Positions 34,816 to 43,050 of a stretch of 62,246 nt of DNA are shown in pieces. The notes under the pieces were generated by a model. That model was given only the letters and a program-made list of their open reading frames with translations. It had not been told where the DNA came from and searched no databases. The translations under genes and the position numbers were made by a program. The stretch spans positions 1 to 62,246 of the forward strand of contig JAFYRT010000056.1 of NCBI GenBank assembly GCA_017546805.1, written 5' to 3'. This stretch comes from Muribaculaceae bacterium (GTDB lineage: Bacteria > Bacteroidota > Bacteroidia > Bacteroidales > G3-4614). Every line of letters starts with the position of its first letter. The first letter of the stretch is position 1.

Positions 34816-36030
34816 ATGAAAAAAATCTTTTTAATCGCAGCATTGGCAATAGTTGGTACTGCTGCATTCGCACAAAAGAAAAATGTGAAAATAGCAGAGA
34901 TTGCTACTTGGGATACCGAAACTCCTAACTTTACAGAGGCTCGTCAATGTATTCAACAAGCAATGACAGATCCTACAACTGCAAATCAAGCAAAAACATA
35001 TCAAGTTGCAGGTTTGGTTGAGATTGCATACTTTAAATTTAATTCAGGCTCTTTGAATGACGATGTATATTCAGCACTTAAAAATGCATATCCATATTTG
35101 TTAAAGGCCGTTGAATTAGAGAAAATTCCTGATGAGAAAGGTAAAGTAAGCAACAAATTGACAAAAGTTATTGCTAAAGAACTTGAAACAGTACAAGAAT
35201 ATTACTATTATGGTGGTGGACACTTTATAAATGCTGGTGACCAAAAGAGTGCATACGAAATGTTCAGCATTATGGGTGACATGTGTATACAAGATTTCAT
35301 GGCTAACTCTAAAATCAATTGCCAAGATACAATGCACATGCAAGCAAGATATTTTGCTGCAATGACAGCTGTTCAAATGGGAGATTATGATTCAGCTATC
35401 AAATCATTGGATTTAGCAAAAGCAGACAACTATAATGCTTGTGATATTTATAATGCTTATGCTTATGTGTTTGAGCAACAAAAAGATACAGCTAATCTTA
35501 TAAGTGTGTTCAAAGAGGGCCTTAAAAATATTGGTGCAGAGATTAATGGTAAAGAGTATGCATTCTTGCCCCGTTTGATTAACGTATATATTAATCAAAA
35601 CAATACAGATGAGGCTATTGCTCTTATCGAAGAGTCTTTGTTAGAGAACCCTAATGATTGCGAGTATTTGAAACTTTTAGGTTCGTTGTACTATGAGCAA
35701 AAAGATGAGGCAAAAGCAATTGAGACATTGGAGAAAGCTATCGAAATAGATCCAACATATGCAGAGGCATACGGAGAGATTGGTCGTATACTATACAACA
35801 ATGCTATTACAATCAGCAATCAAGTAAGTGAAATTCAAGATAACAAAGCTTATAGCATCGCTCGTGAGGAACAGGTAAAACCAGCTTTCTTAAAAGCGGC
35901 TCCTTACTTTGAAGAGGCTCTAAAACTTGATCCAACAGAGTTCTCTTATATGAATAGCTTAAGAAACATTTACTACAATGCAGAGGATGGTGTAAATCTT
36001 GAGCGTATTGAAAAAATGTTAGGAGAATAA
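34816..36030 (+). CDS. Exported TPR-repeat protein downstream of gyrA
   Basis: This 404-residue protein has a cleavable signal peptide (1-19, ending AAFAQKK). Helical repeats span residues 50-390. The best TPR units are around 180-215 (MGDYDSAIKSLDLAKADN), 260-290 and 290-325 (LLGSLYYEQKDEAKAIETLEK, split by turns). It is probably periplasmic and acts as a protein-protein scaffold of unknown partner. A strong terminator follows. Confidence 0.8.
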   Translation: MKKIFLIAALAIVGTAAFAQKKNVKIAEIATWDTETPNFTEARQCIQQAMTDPTTANQAKTYQVAGLVEIAYFKFNSGSLNDDVYSALKNAYPYLLKAVELEKIPDEKGKVSNKLTKVIAKELETVQEYYYYGGGHFINAGDQKSAYEMFSIMGDMCIQDFMANSKINCQDTMHMQARYFAAMTAVQMGDYDSAIKSLDLAKADNYNACDIYNAYAYVFEQQKDTANLISVFKEGLKNIGAEINGKEYAFLPRLINVYINQNNTDEAIALIEESLLENPNDCEYLKLLGSLYYEQKDEAKAIETLEKAIEIDPTYAEAYGEIGRILYNNAITISNQVSEIQDNKAYSIAREEQVKPAFLKAAPYFEEALKLDPTEFSYMNSLRNIYYNAEDGVNLERIEKMLGE

Positions 36031-36057
36031 ATTCTGAAAAGAGACTAATATTTAACT

Positions 36058-36089
36058 AAAGGACGATTCTAAAATCGTCCTTTTTTTTG
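36058..36089 (+). terminator. Terminator after the gyrA-TPR genes
   Basis: AAAGGACGAT pairs with ATCGTCCTTT around a six-base loop, followed by eight T. Confidence 0.92.
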
Positions 36090-36131
36090 TAAAAAAGAGT
36101 GATAAAAATCGTTATTAAATTAAAAATTGAT

Positions 36132-36139
36132 TACTTTTG
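36132..36139 (+). promoter_or_regulatory. -7 box ahead of the 753-residue membrane protein
   Basis: TACTTTTG matches TAnnTTTG, 26 bases before the ATG at 36166. Confidence 0.5.
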
Positions 36140-36165
36140 AATAGTTTTAACAAGAAGCATATATT

Positions 36166-38427
36166 ATGGCAATTTTAACTAAAAATAGTAATTACAAGTG
36201 GGAGTTTGAAAATATTGGAGGCTCAACACGTGTCAGAATTGAAACAGGAGAAGATATTGCGCATCTGTCGGAATTGGATCCAAAAATGTGGACAGTACTG
36301 TCTTGCCCTATAAATGGATTGGAAATAGATGACAAGAGCCTTGCTTATATTGATTCGGACAAAGATGGAAAGATTAGAGTTAATGATATTGTATCGACAT
36401 CAAATTGGATAATAAATGCGATAAAAGATGTTGATTTAATATTGAAAGGAGATGACTTCTTTGATATTAATAAATTTGACACAGAAACTGTCGAAGGTAA
36501 AAAACTCTATGATGCAGCAAAGCAAATATTGAAAAACCTTAACAAAGAGGGTGATACAATAACCATTTCAGATACAACAGATATTGCTGCAATTTTTGCA
36601 AAAACACGCTTTAACGGAGATGGAGTTATAACTGAAAACACAACAGATAATGTTGAAGAGAAAAATGTTATAGCATCAATAATTGCCACAATTGGCGGTG
36701 TTGCAGATAGGAGCGGGGAGCAGGGAGTTAATACAGAAAAAATAGAGACTTTCTATAAGTTATTATCTGATTACATTGCTTGGATTGATTCGTCGGTTGA
36801 TGCCCCATACGGAGATAAAACAGATAAAGTGATTGATGCATATAATGCCGTTGATGCAAAGGTAAAAGATTTCTTTATGAGATCTAAATTGGCATCATTT
36901 TCACCAGACAGCATTTCGGCTCTTGATGTTCAAACTTCAAGAATTGAGTCGATAAGTGCAGATAATCTAACCGAAAAATTGGACGAGATTGCTTCGTATC
37001 CAATAGCAAGAGTAACAGGAGTAGGGGAGATAAACCTTGAAGATGCAATAAATCCTGCATGGGCATCTTATTTTGAAACATTGAAATCTGCAGTATTCGT
37101 AGGGAAGAAAAAAATTACCGAATCGGACTGGATTGCAATAAAAGATACATTCTCTGCATATATACAGTGGAAAAATTCAAAAATAGGAGCGGAAGTAGAG
37201 AGTTTAGGAGTAGATACAATAAAGAAATTTATTGATGATAATAATAAAGAGGCTTTGTTGGTGTTGGTAGCCGAAGATTCTGCTCTTAAAGAGGAAGCTG
37301 AAAATATTGTGATGGTTGATAAGTTCTTCCATATCTATCGTGATTTCTACAGACTATTGAGAAACTTTATAACTCTTCACGATTTCTATACTAAGGATAG
37401 TAGTGTGAAGGCCATATTCCAATCAGGACGTCTTATTGTAGACCAAAGAGAGTGTCGTTTTTGTATGAAGGTTGCTGATATGGCAAAACACAATACAATG
37501 GCTGCTTCAAGCGGAATGTTCTTAGTATATTGTGATTGTGTGGCAAAAGATAAACCTGCAAAATTGTCTATCGTAGCAGCAGTTACAGTAGGTAGCATAG
37601 GAGATCTTGTTGTTGGTAAGAATGCTATTTATTACGATAATGAAGGAGGGGAGTGGGATGCAGTTATTACCAAAATAATAGATAATCCTATAAGTATATC
37701 TCAAGCATTCTGGTCGCCATACAGAAGAATAGCTACTGTGGTAGAGAACCTTATAAATAAGAGTGCTGCAGAGAAAGATGCTAAAGTAATGTCGGATGCA
37801 ACAGCAAAAATAAATTCAGCACAAACAACAATGCAAGAGTCTAGTGCTAATCCTGATGCAACAAAAGCAGCAACGCCACCATTTGATATAGCTAAGTTTG
37901 CCGGAATATTTGCTGCCATTGGAATGGCATTAGGAATGATAGGAACAGCACTTGTTGCTGTGTTTGAGGGTCTTGCAGAACTATCGTGGTGGAAGCTTAT
38001 ATTGGTTTTTGTAGGAATAATGTTGGCCATTTCAGGTCCGTCAATGATTTTGGCATGGATGAAATTGCGTCGCAGAAATATAGCTCCATTATTAAATGCT
38101 AATGGTTGGGCAGTTAACGCATCTTCTAAAATCAGCATTCCTTTTGGTGAGACTTTGACTGATTCTGCAAAATTCCCCAAATTAAAACTTCAAGATCCAT
38201 ATAAAAAGGCAGGAATTCCAACTTGGAAAAAATGGATGATAACAATTATAATCTTAGCTATTGTATTTATAGGACTATGGTTATTTAATCTATTGTCGTT
38301 TGCAAATTTAAAATCACCATTGCCAAGATATAATCAAGTTGAGATTGTTGAGGAAGTTGTTACAGAAGAGGTTTTAAATAATGATTCAATAACAGTTTTA
38401 GAAAATGAATCAACAGTAACAGAATAA
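36166..38427 (+). CDS. Unrecognised 753-residue membrane protein with EF-hand-like loop
   Basis: I do not recognise a named family. There is no signal peptide, so the first ~570 residues are probably cytoplasmic. Residues 63-74 (DSDKDGKIRVND) match the 12-residue EF-hand calcium loop, and a weaker FNGDGVITEN follows near 149-158. A cysteine-rich patch (ECRFCMKVADMAKH, then VYCDCVAK) lies near 425-460 and could bind metal. Two adjacent membrane segments lie about 575-635, separated by WW, with a third at 690-712. The tail is acidic. The gene has its own promoter box and a strong terminator, so it is a single-gene unit. Confidence 0.75.
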   Translation: MAILTKNSNYKWEFENIGGSTRVRIETGEDIAHLSELDPKMWTVLSCPINGLEIDDKSLAYIDSDKDGKIRVNDIVSTSNWIINAIKDVDLILKGDDFFDINKFDTETVEGKKLYDAAKQILKNLNKEGDTITISDTTDIAAIFAKTRFNGDGVITENTTDNVEEKNVIASIIATIGGVADRSGEQGVNTEKIETFYKLLSDYIAWIDSSVDAPYGDKTDKVIDAYNAVDAKVKDFFMRSKLASFSPDSISALDVQTSRIESISADNLTEKLDEIASYPIARVTGVGEINLEDAINPAWASYFETLKSAVFVGKKKITESDWIAIKDTFSAYIQWKNSKIGAEVESLGVDTIKKFIDDNNKEALLVLVAEDSALKEEAENIVMVDKFFHIYRDFYRLLRNFITLHDFYTKDSSVKAIFQSGRLIVDQRECRFCMKVADMAKHNTMAASSGMFLVYCDCVAKDKPAKLSIVAAVTVGSIGDLVVGKNAIYYDNEGGEWDAVITKIIDNPISISQAFWSPYRRIATVVENLINKSAAEKDAKVMSDATAKINSAQTTMQESSANPDATKAATPPFDIAKFAGIFAAIGMALGMIGTALVAVFEGLAELSWWKLILVFVGIMLAISGPSMILAWMKLRRRNIAPLLNANGWAVNASSKISIPFGETLTDSAKFPKLKLQDPYKKAGIPTWKKWMITIIILAIVFIGLWLFNLLSFANLKSPLPRYNQVEIVEEVVTEEVLNNDSITVLENESTVTE

Positions 38428-38448
38428 TTATATAATTATCATAATGTT

Positions 38449-38488
38449 AATTGAGGAAGTTCTTTAAGAATCTTCCTCAATTTTTTTT
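38449..38488 (+). terminator. Terminator of the 753-residue protein gene
   Basis: AATTGAGGAAG pairs with CTTCCTCAATT around a 12-base loop, followed by eight T. Confidence 0.92.
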
Positions 38489-38678
38489 GTTAAAAGCTTA
38501 TAATTTGAGCCAATTAGCCGCTATTTTTATTTTTCCGCTTTTTGTTCTATAATTAGTATTATGTTAAATAGAATTAAAGAAGGTCTCTTTTTCTGCCCGT
38601 TTGCTTGATTATTTTGTTTTGTATAGTTCATAAAACATTTTTGATATTTAGAATATTATATTTATGATATTTATTTCA

Positions 38679-38686
38679 TAAATTTG
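38679..38686 (+). promoter_or_regulatory. -7 box of the symporter gene
   Basis: TAAATTTG matches TAnnTTTG and lies 16 bases before the ATG at 38703. Confidence 0.5.
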
Positions 38687-38702
38687 TAAAAACGACTAAA
38701 TT

Positions 38703-39926
38703 ATGAAAATGATAATAAGAAACTTAGGTTTTTGGATATTGGTTGCAATGCTATTGGGTATTGTGGTTGGTATCTTAATGGGAAATGATGCTTCTGTTTT
38801 TGCTCCACTCGGAACATTGTTTATACAGTTAATAAAGATGCTTGTTGTTCCGTTGGTTGCTGTGTCGATTATTTCTGGAGCTGCAACTCTCGGCGGTAGT
38901 CGTTCTGCCGGGAAAATAGGATTTGTAAGTATTTCCTTTATTATGGTTACTACAATAATATCTGTTATACTTGCCCTATTTGCAGGAGAAATTTTTAAAC
39001 CGGGAATTGGATTGAGTTCTGAAGCAATAAATTCTATTGTTTCAACCTCTGCATCTTCTACAGAATTATCTCACAATAGCGATATGTCGTTTTGGGGAAT
39101 TTTAATTGGTATGATTCCTGAAAATCCTATTAAAGCCATTGCTGATGGTAATATTCTTCAGATAATTTTCTTTGGATTGTTCTTTGGTTTTGGAATATCA
39201 GCAATACCAAACGATAAGAGGCAAAAACTTGTTAATGGCTTAAACTATACACTTGAAGCACTTATATGGTGTATAACCAAAGTAATGTACATTGCTCCTA
39301 TTGGAGTATTTGGACTTATGGCTGAAGCAACAGGAACTTTTGGCTTTGATATCTTGTTTAAAGTTGCTAACTTGTTGTGGGTTAATTTATTGGTTGTTGT
39401 CATAATGGCTTTTTTAGTCTATTATCCTCTTATAATTTTCTTATCAAGAATAGATATTAAAACATTCTTTAGAAGCATGTTACGACCACAGATTATAGCA
39501 TTTTCAACATCGTCGTCAATGGCAACACTTCCTGTAACCATGAATGCATGTGATGAGATGAAGATAACTAAAGAGGTTTCTGGATTTGTTATTCCTTTGG
39601 GTGCAACAATAAATATGACAGGAAATGCTATATATTACACTCTTGTAGCGTTGTTCTTTGCTCAGTTTTATGGTATTGAGTTGACTATACCTCAATATGT
39701 TGCAATTGCAATAACTGCATCATTGGGTAGTATTGGTCAAGCAGGAGTGCCCGGCCCTACCCTTATGGTTGTTGCTGTTTTGGCATCTGCAGGAATACCA
39801 TTAGAGGGATTGCCTTTGTTATATGCTTTAGACCGAATATTTGATATGGTGCGAACTGTATTAAATATAACAGGAGATGCTGTTTGTGCTGCTGTAACAG
39901 ACAAGTTAGCTGTTTCAAAAAAATAG
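38703..39926 (+). CDS. Dicarboxylate/amino-acid:cation symporter (DAACS)
   Basis: This 407-residue inner-membrane symporter is of the glutamate/aspartate/C4-dicarboxylate family (GltP, DctA, SstT). Family signatures are IQLIKMLVVPLVAVSIISG, the serine-rich FSTSSSMATLPVTM reentrant loop, GATINMTGNAIYY, and GQAGVPGPTLM near the C terminus. About eight membrane segments plus two reentrant hairpins are expected. The arginine or serine residues that would tell amino acid from dicarboxylate cannot be assigned surely by eye. It converges on the SDR gene 10 bases away. Confidence 0.93.
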   Translation: MKMIIRNLGFWILVAMLLGIVVGILMGNDASVFAPLGTLFIQLIKMLVVPLVAVSIISGAATLGGSRSAGKIGFVSISFIMVTTIISVILALFAGEIFKPGIGLSSEAINSIVSTSASSTELSHNSDMSFWGILIGMIPENPIKAIADGNILQIIFFGLFFGFGISAIPNDKRQKLVNGLNYTLEALIWCITKVMYIAPIGVFGLMAEATGTFGFDILFKVANLLWVNLLVVVIMAFLVYYPLIIFLSRIDIKTFFRSMLRPQIIAFSTSSSMATLPVTMNACDEMKITKEVSGFVIPLGATINMTGNAIYYTLVALFFAQFYGIELTIPQYVAIAITASLGSIGQAGVPGPTLMVVAVLASAGIPLEGLPLLYALDRIFDMVRTVLNITGDAVCAAVTDKLAVSKK

Positions 39927-39936
39927 CAGATTTATA

Positions 39937-40671
39937 TTATTCTGGATAAATCATCTTTTTGGTAACACCTCCGTCAATAGTTATACATTGACCATTGATA
40001 AAGTTGTTGTTTTCGTCGCAAAGGAATAGGCATGTACGAGCTACGTCGTAAACTGTACCAACTCTACCTGATAGGTGAAATTCATTATCTTCAGGTCTAA
40101 TAATTTCATTTTCATTTACATTAATCCATCCTGGAGCAATACAATTAACGGTAATATTGTATTGTGCAAGAGAGACAGCCAAAGCGTGAGTCATTGACCA
40201 TATACCACCTTTTGAGGCTGCATATGCTTCACTACCCTCTTCGCTTTGTAAATAGCGTGTAGAACAGAGGTTTATAATGCGACCATAGGGGTTTGTATTG
40301 CCAATACGAGAGCGATGTTTTGCCAACATGTGAGATGTAATAAAGGCACTTCGTAGGTTTACATTAATAACATCCTCAAAATCTTCTATCGTTGTTTCTG
40401 TAATAGGCGAAAACTTGCTTATACCAACATTATTGACTATAATATCAATATCTCCCCATTTATTAAGTAGAGTATTAATACAGTTTTCAAGACATTCTTT
40501 ATCTCTTACATCAACCTCAAAAAAAATAGCACCACATTTTTGAGCAACCTCATTGCCCAATTCTGCATTAATATCACAAAAAGCAACCCTATCCCCTACT
40601 TCACTAAATGTTTCAACAATACCACGGCCAATTCCATGTGCACCACCTGTTACAAAAACTCGTCTGTTCAT
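39937..40671 (-). CDS. Short-chain dehydrogenase/reductase
   Basis: This is a 244-residue classical SDR. The nucleotide-binding TGGAHGIGRG is followed by an acidic residue at the end of strand 2 (VAFCDINAE), which favours NAD(H). NNVGISK, the catalytic serine in INLCSTRY and the YAASKGG Tyr-Lys pair are intact. The C terminus DGGVTKK is typical. The substrate is unknown. It lies 21 bases downstream of a purine deaminase-like gene on the same strand. Confidence 0.9.
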   Translation of the reverse strand: MNRRVFVTGGAHGIGRGIVETFSEVGDRVAFCDINAELGNEVAQKCGAIFFEVDVRDKECLENCINTLLNKWGDIDIIVNNVGISKFSPITETTIEDFEDVINVNLRSAFITSHMLAKHRSRIGNTNPYGRIINLCSTRYLQSEEGSEAYAASKGGIWSMTHALAVSLAQYNITVNCIAPGWINVNENEIIRPEDNEFHLSGRVGTVYDVARTCLFLCDENNNFINGQCITIDGGVTKKMIYPE

Positions 40672-40692
40672 CTTGAATTATATTATATCATT

Positions 40693-41205
40693 TTAGTAGC
40701 GTACTTTATCCTCTTTTTTATCCCATTTGTCAAAAGCTTTTAGAGCTTCGTTTCGCATAAAATGTTCACATTTAATAGATCTTTCTTCATATTTTAACTC
40801 AAGTTGATCGTATATAAAAGAGTCGTCAAAGTCTATTGCTTTTGCATCGTCTTTGGTGTTGCCGTAACATATTCTGGTTACTCCTGTCCAATAAAGTGCG
40901 CTTAAGCACATTGGACAAGGTTCGCATGAACTATATATGGTACATCCCGAAAGTTGGAATGTCCCTAATTTTTTGCAAGCATTTCTGATTGCCATTATCT
41001 CTGCGTGTGCAGTTGGGTCTGCATTTGGCACTACCCGATTAGTTCCTGTTGCAATAACCTCTCCATCTCGAACAATGACAGCTCCAAAAGGGCCGCCTCC
41101 ACTATCAATATTCTCAATTGAGAGATTTATGGCCATTTTCATAAATTTTGCATCTTCTGCAGAATAATCAAGAGTCTCCTTCATGTTTTTATTTAAGTCG
41201 CTCAT
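40693..41205 (-). CDS. Guanine deaminase-like nucleoside/nucleobase deaminase
   Basis: This 170-residue protein belongs to the cytidine deaminase-like zinc enzymes. The zinc site is HAEIMAIR plus SSCEPCPMCLSALYW. C-terminal AIDFDDSFIYDQL matches the GuaD-type guanine deaminase of Bacillus more than tRNA adenosine deaminase TadA. It would convert guanine to xanthine. It precedes the SDR gene in a two-gene unit. Confidence 0.85.
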   Translation of the reverse strand: MSDLNKNMKETLDYSAEDAKFMKMAINLSIENIDSGGGPFGAVIVRDGEVIATGTNRVVPNADPTAHAEIMAIRNACKKLGTFQLSGCTIYSSCEPCPMCLSALYWTGVTRICYGNTKDDAKAIDFDDSFIYDQLELKYEERSIKCEHFMRNEALKAFDKWDKKEDKVRY

Positions 41206-41337
41206 ATATTACTTTATATATTGGATTAATACAAAAATAAAAAACCTATATTTAATTACCAAATGAATAATATGTAATTAATTATTTCTAAAATATTATC
41301 TAATATTATTATTTTTACAGTAAATTTTGAGATATAT

Positions 41338-41907
41338 ATGTCAACTGAAAAACATCCATTAGATCCATTTCTTCCAACTAATGCAAAGGTTTTAATGTTA
41401 GGGAGTTTCCCTCCAAAACAAGACCGTTGGTCAATGGAATTCTTCTACCCAAATTGGATAAATGATATGTGGAGAATAATAGGATTATTATTCTTTAATG
41501 ATAAACACTATTTTGAAATAAAAGGGGAAAAGCGTTTTAATAAAGCTCTTATTGAGGAGTTTTGTATAAATAACGGCTTGGCATTATATGATACTGCTTG
41601 TGAAGTGAAAAGACTAAAAGATAATGCTTCGGATAAATTTCTTGAAGTTGTATCTGTTACAGATATATCAGAATTATTGAAACAATTACCCTACTGCTCA
41701 GCAATTGTCGTTACCGGACAAAAAGCAACAGATGTTATTTGTCAAACATATAATTGCACTGCCCCTTCAATTGGTAATTTTACAAACATACAAATATCTT
41801 CAAAAGAGTTGCAGTTATGGAGAATGCCATCCACATCAAGAGCTTATCCAATGAAATTGGAGAATAAAGCAATTTACTATAAGACTATGTTTGAGTCTCT
41901 ACTTTGA
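41338..41907 (+). CDS. Uracil-DNA glycosylase-like protein (Mug/UDG superfamily)
   Basis: This 189-residue protein has the UDG-superfamily pattern LMLGSFPPKQDRWSMEFFYP with an aromatic stacking residue, INDMWRIIG, and a C-terminal RMPSTSRAYPM in place of the HPSP loop. It resembles a Bacteroidetes family annotated as uracil-DNA glycosylase-like. Base excision of uracil or a similar lesion is likely but unproven. Its last 9 bases overlap the convergent EamA gene. Confidence 0.78.
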   Translation: MSTEKHPLDPFLPTNAKVLMLGSFPPKQDRWSMEFFYPNWINDMWRIIGLLFFNDKHYFEIKGEKRFNKALIEEFCINNGLALYDTACEVKRLKDNASDKFLEVVSVTDISELLKQLPYCSAIVVTGQKATDVICQTYNCTAPSIGNFTNIQISSKELQLWRMPSTSRAYPMKLENKAIYYKTMFESLL

Positions 41908-42819
41908 TTTGTTTATTATATAAATACCTCCAGCCGATAGGATTGCTGCTATTACGTAGTTATAATAGAATGGTTCTCCTAAACATAAACAAGAGGTTAT
42001 AACTCCTACAACGGGGATAAAGGAGTTGAATATTGCAACCTTACCTACTGGATTGCAACTTATTAGTTTATTGTATAGAGTAAATCCTAAAGATGATATT
42101 GCTATAAGAAGTGAAAGGATAACTACTCCGTACAATGTTATATTGGGTAGAGTTCCGCCCATTAATATTCCAGGGATTACGAGTAGTATTCCACCAATGG
42201 CAAGGCTATATCCTGTTCCTACAAAAATATCCACTCTCCTACCCAATCCGCGAGTCATTAATCCTGCAACTGCCGAACATAGTGCATTTAGGATTATCAT
42301 TCCATCACCAAGCAGTGTAAAGTTTGAACTGCTACCATTTACTCCAAGGTTAAGTGCTAAAACTCCTGCAAAACCAACAATACATCCTGCTATTTTTTTC
42401 AGTGTCAGTTTGTCTGTCTTAAAAAACAAACAAGCCAACAAAACTAACATAAACGTTCCTAATGAATTAAGAATTGATGCTCTTGCTCCTTGGCTATGTG
42501 ATAGACCAATATAGAAGAATGCGTAATGCAATGCTGTATTCATTAGAGAGAATACTAATATATATAGCCAATCAATTTTATGTGTAACAGTGAATTTTCT
42601 ATTTGCAACTCGGGCAATGGTTAGAATGATTATTCCGGATAAGGCAAACCTTATTCCTGCAAATAGAATCTTACTACCTGTCATATATGATGTTATCTCA
42701 AACTCGGCAAATCCAAGCTTAATTAGCGGATATGCCCATCCCCAAGCTATAGCTGCTGTTAATGCAAACACTACTACCCACACAGGCTTTTTAAATATTG
42801 ATGTTTGAGATTGATTCAT
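41899..42819 (-). CDS. EamA/DMT-family transporter
   Basis: This 306-residue protein has ten membrane segments in two EamA repeats: WVVVFALTAAIAWGWAYPLI at the start of the first and TLLGDGMIILNALCSAVAGL at the start of the second. Family members export amino acids, purines or other metabolites; substrate not predictable. Its 3' end overlaps the glycosylase gene by 9 bases. A small-RNA candidate lies upstream. Confidence 0.9.
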   Translation of the reverse strand: MNQSQTSIFKKPVWVVVFALTAAIAWGWAYPLIKLGFAEFEITSYMTGSKILFAGIRFALSGIIILTIARVANRKFTVTHKIDWLYILVFSLMNTALHYAFFYIGLSHSQGARASILNSLGTFMLVLLACLFFKTDKLTLKKIAGCIVGFAGVLALNLGVNGSSSNFTLLGDGMIILNALCSAVAGLMTRGLGRRVDIFVGTGYSLAIGGILLVIPGILMGGTLPNITLYGVVILSLLIAISSLGFTLYNKLISCNPVGKVAIFNSFIPVVGVITSCLCLGEPFYYNYVIAAILSAGGIYIINKSK

Positions 42820-42887
42820 ATATGTATTGATTTTTCGCTTGCAAAATTAATAATAAAATATGAAGTTTTCCTTGTCGTGATATAAAC

Positions 42888-43020
42888 AAAAAACCGCACG
42901 TCCATAAACTTCGTTTATGCTGCGTGCGATTTATTTTCAACAACTGTCTCTATAGATTTTATTCCCATTGACAAAGGTTTGCTTATTGCCACCCACTTGG
43001 TATAAACTTTGTCTATAGTC
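42888..43020 (-). ncRNA. Small-RNA candidate downstream of guaA
   Basis: On the minus strand an imperfect stem CTATAGACAAAGTTT ... AAACCTTTGTC ... CTATAG (about 43018 to 42949) is followed by a long terminator hairpin. In that hairpin CGCACG (42923-42928 side) pairs with CGTGCG and CATAAAC with GTTTATG around a three-base loop (42895-42928), then T6. It lies beyond guaA's own terminator (43023-43050), so either a separate transcript or read-through product is implied. No promoter box was found. No coding frame was seen. Confidence 0.45.
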
Positions 43021-43022
43021 GT

Positions 43023-43050
43023 AAAAAAAGAGCCGTTTGGCTCTTTTTTT
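43023..43050 (-). terminator. Terminator of guaA
   Basis: AAAAAAAGAGCC pairs with GGCTCTTTTTTT around loop GTTT, directly at the guaA stop codon. Confidence 0.92.
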
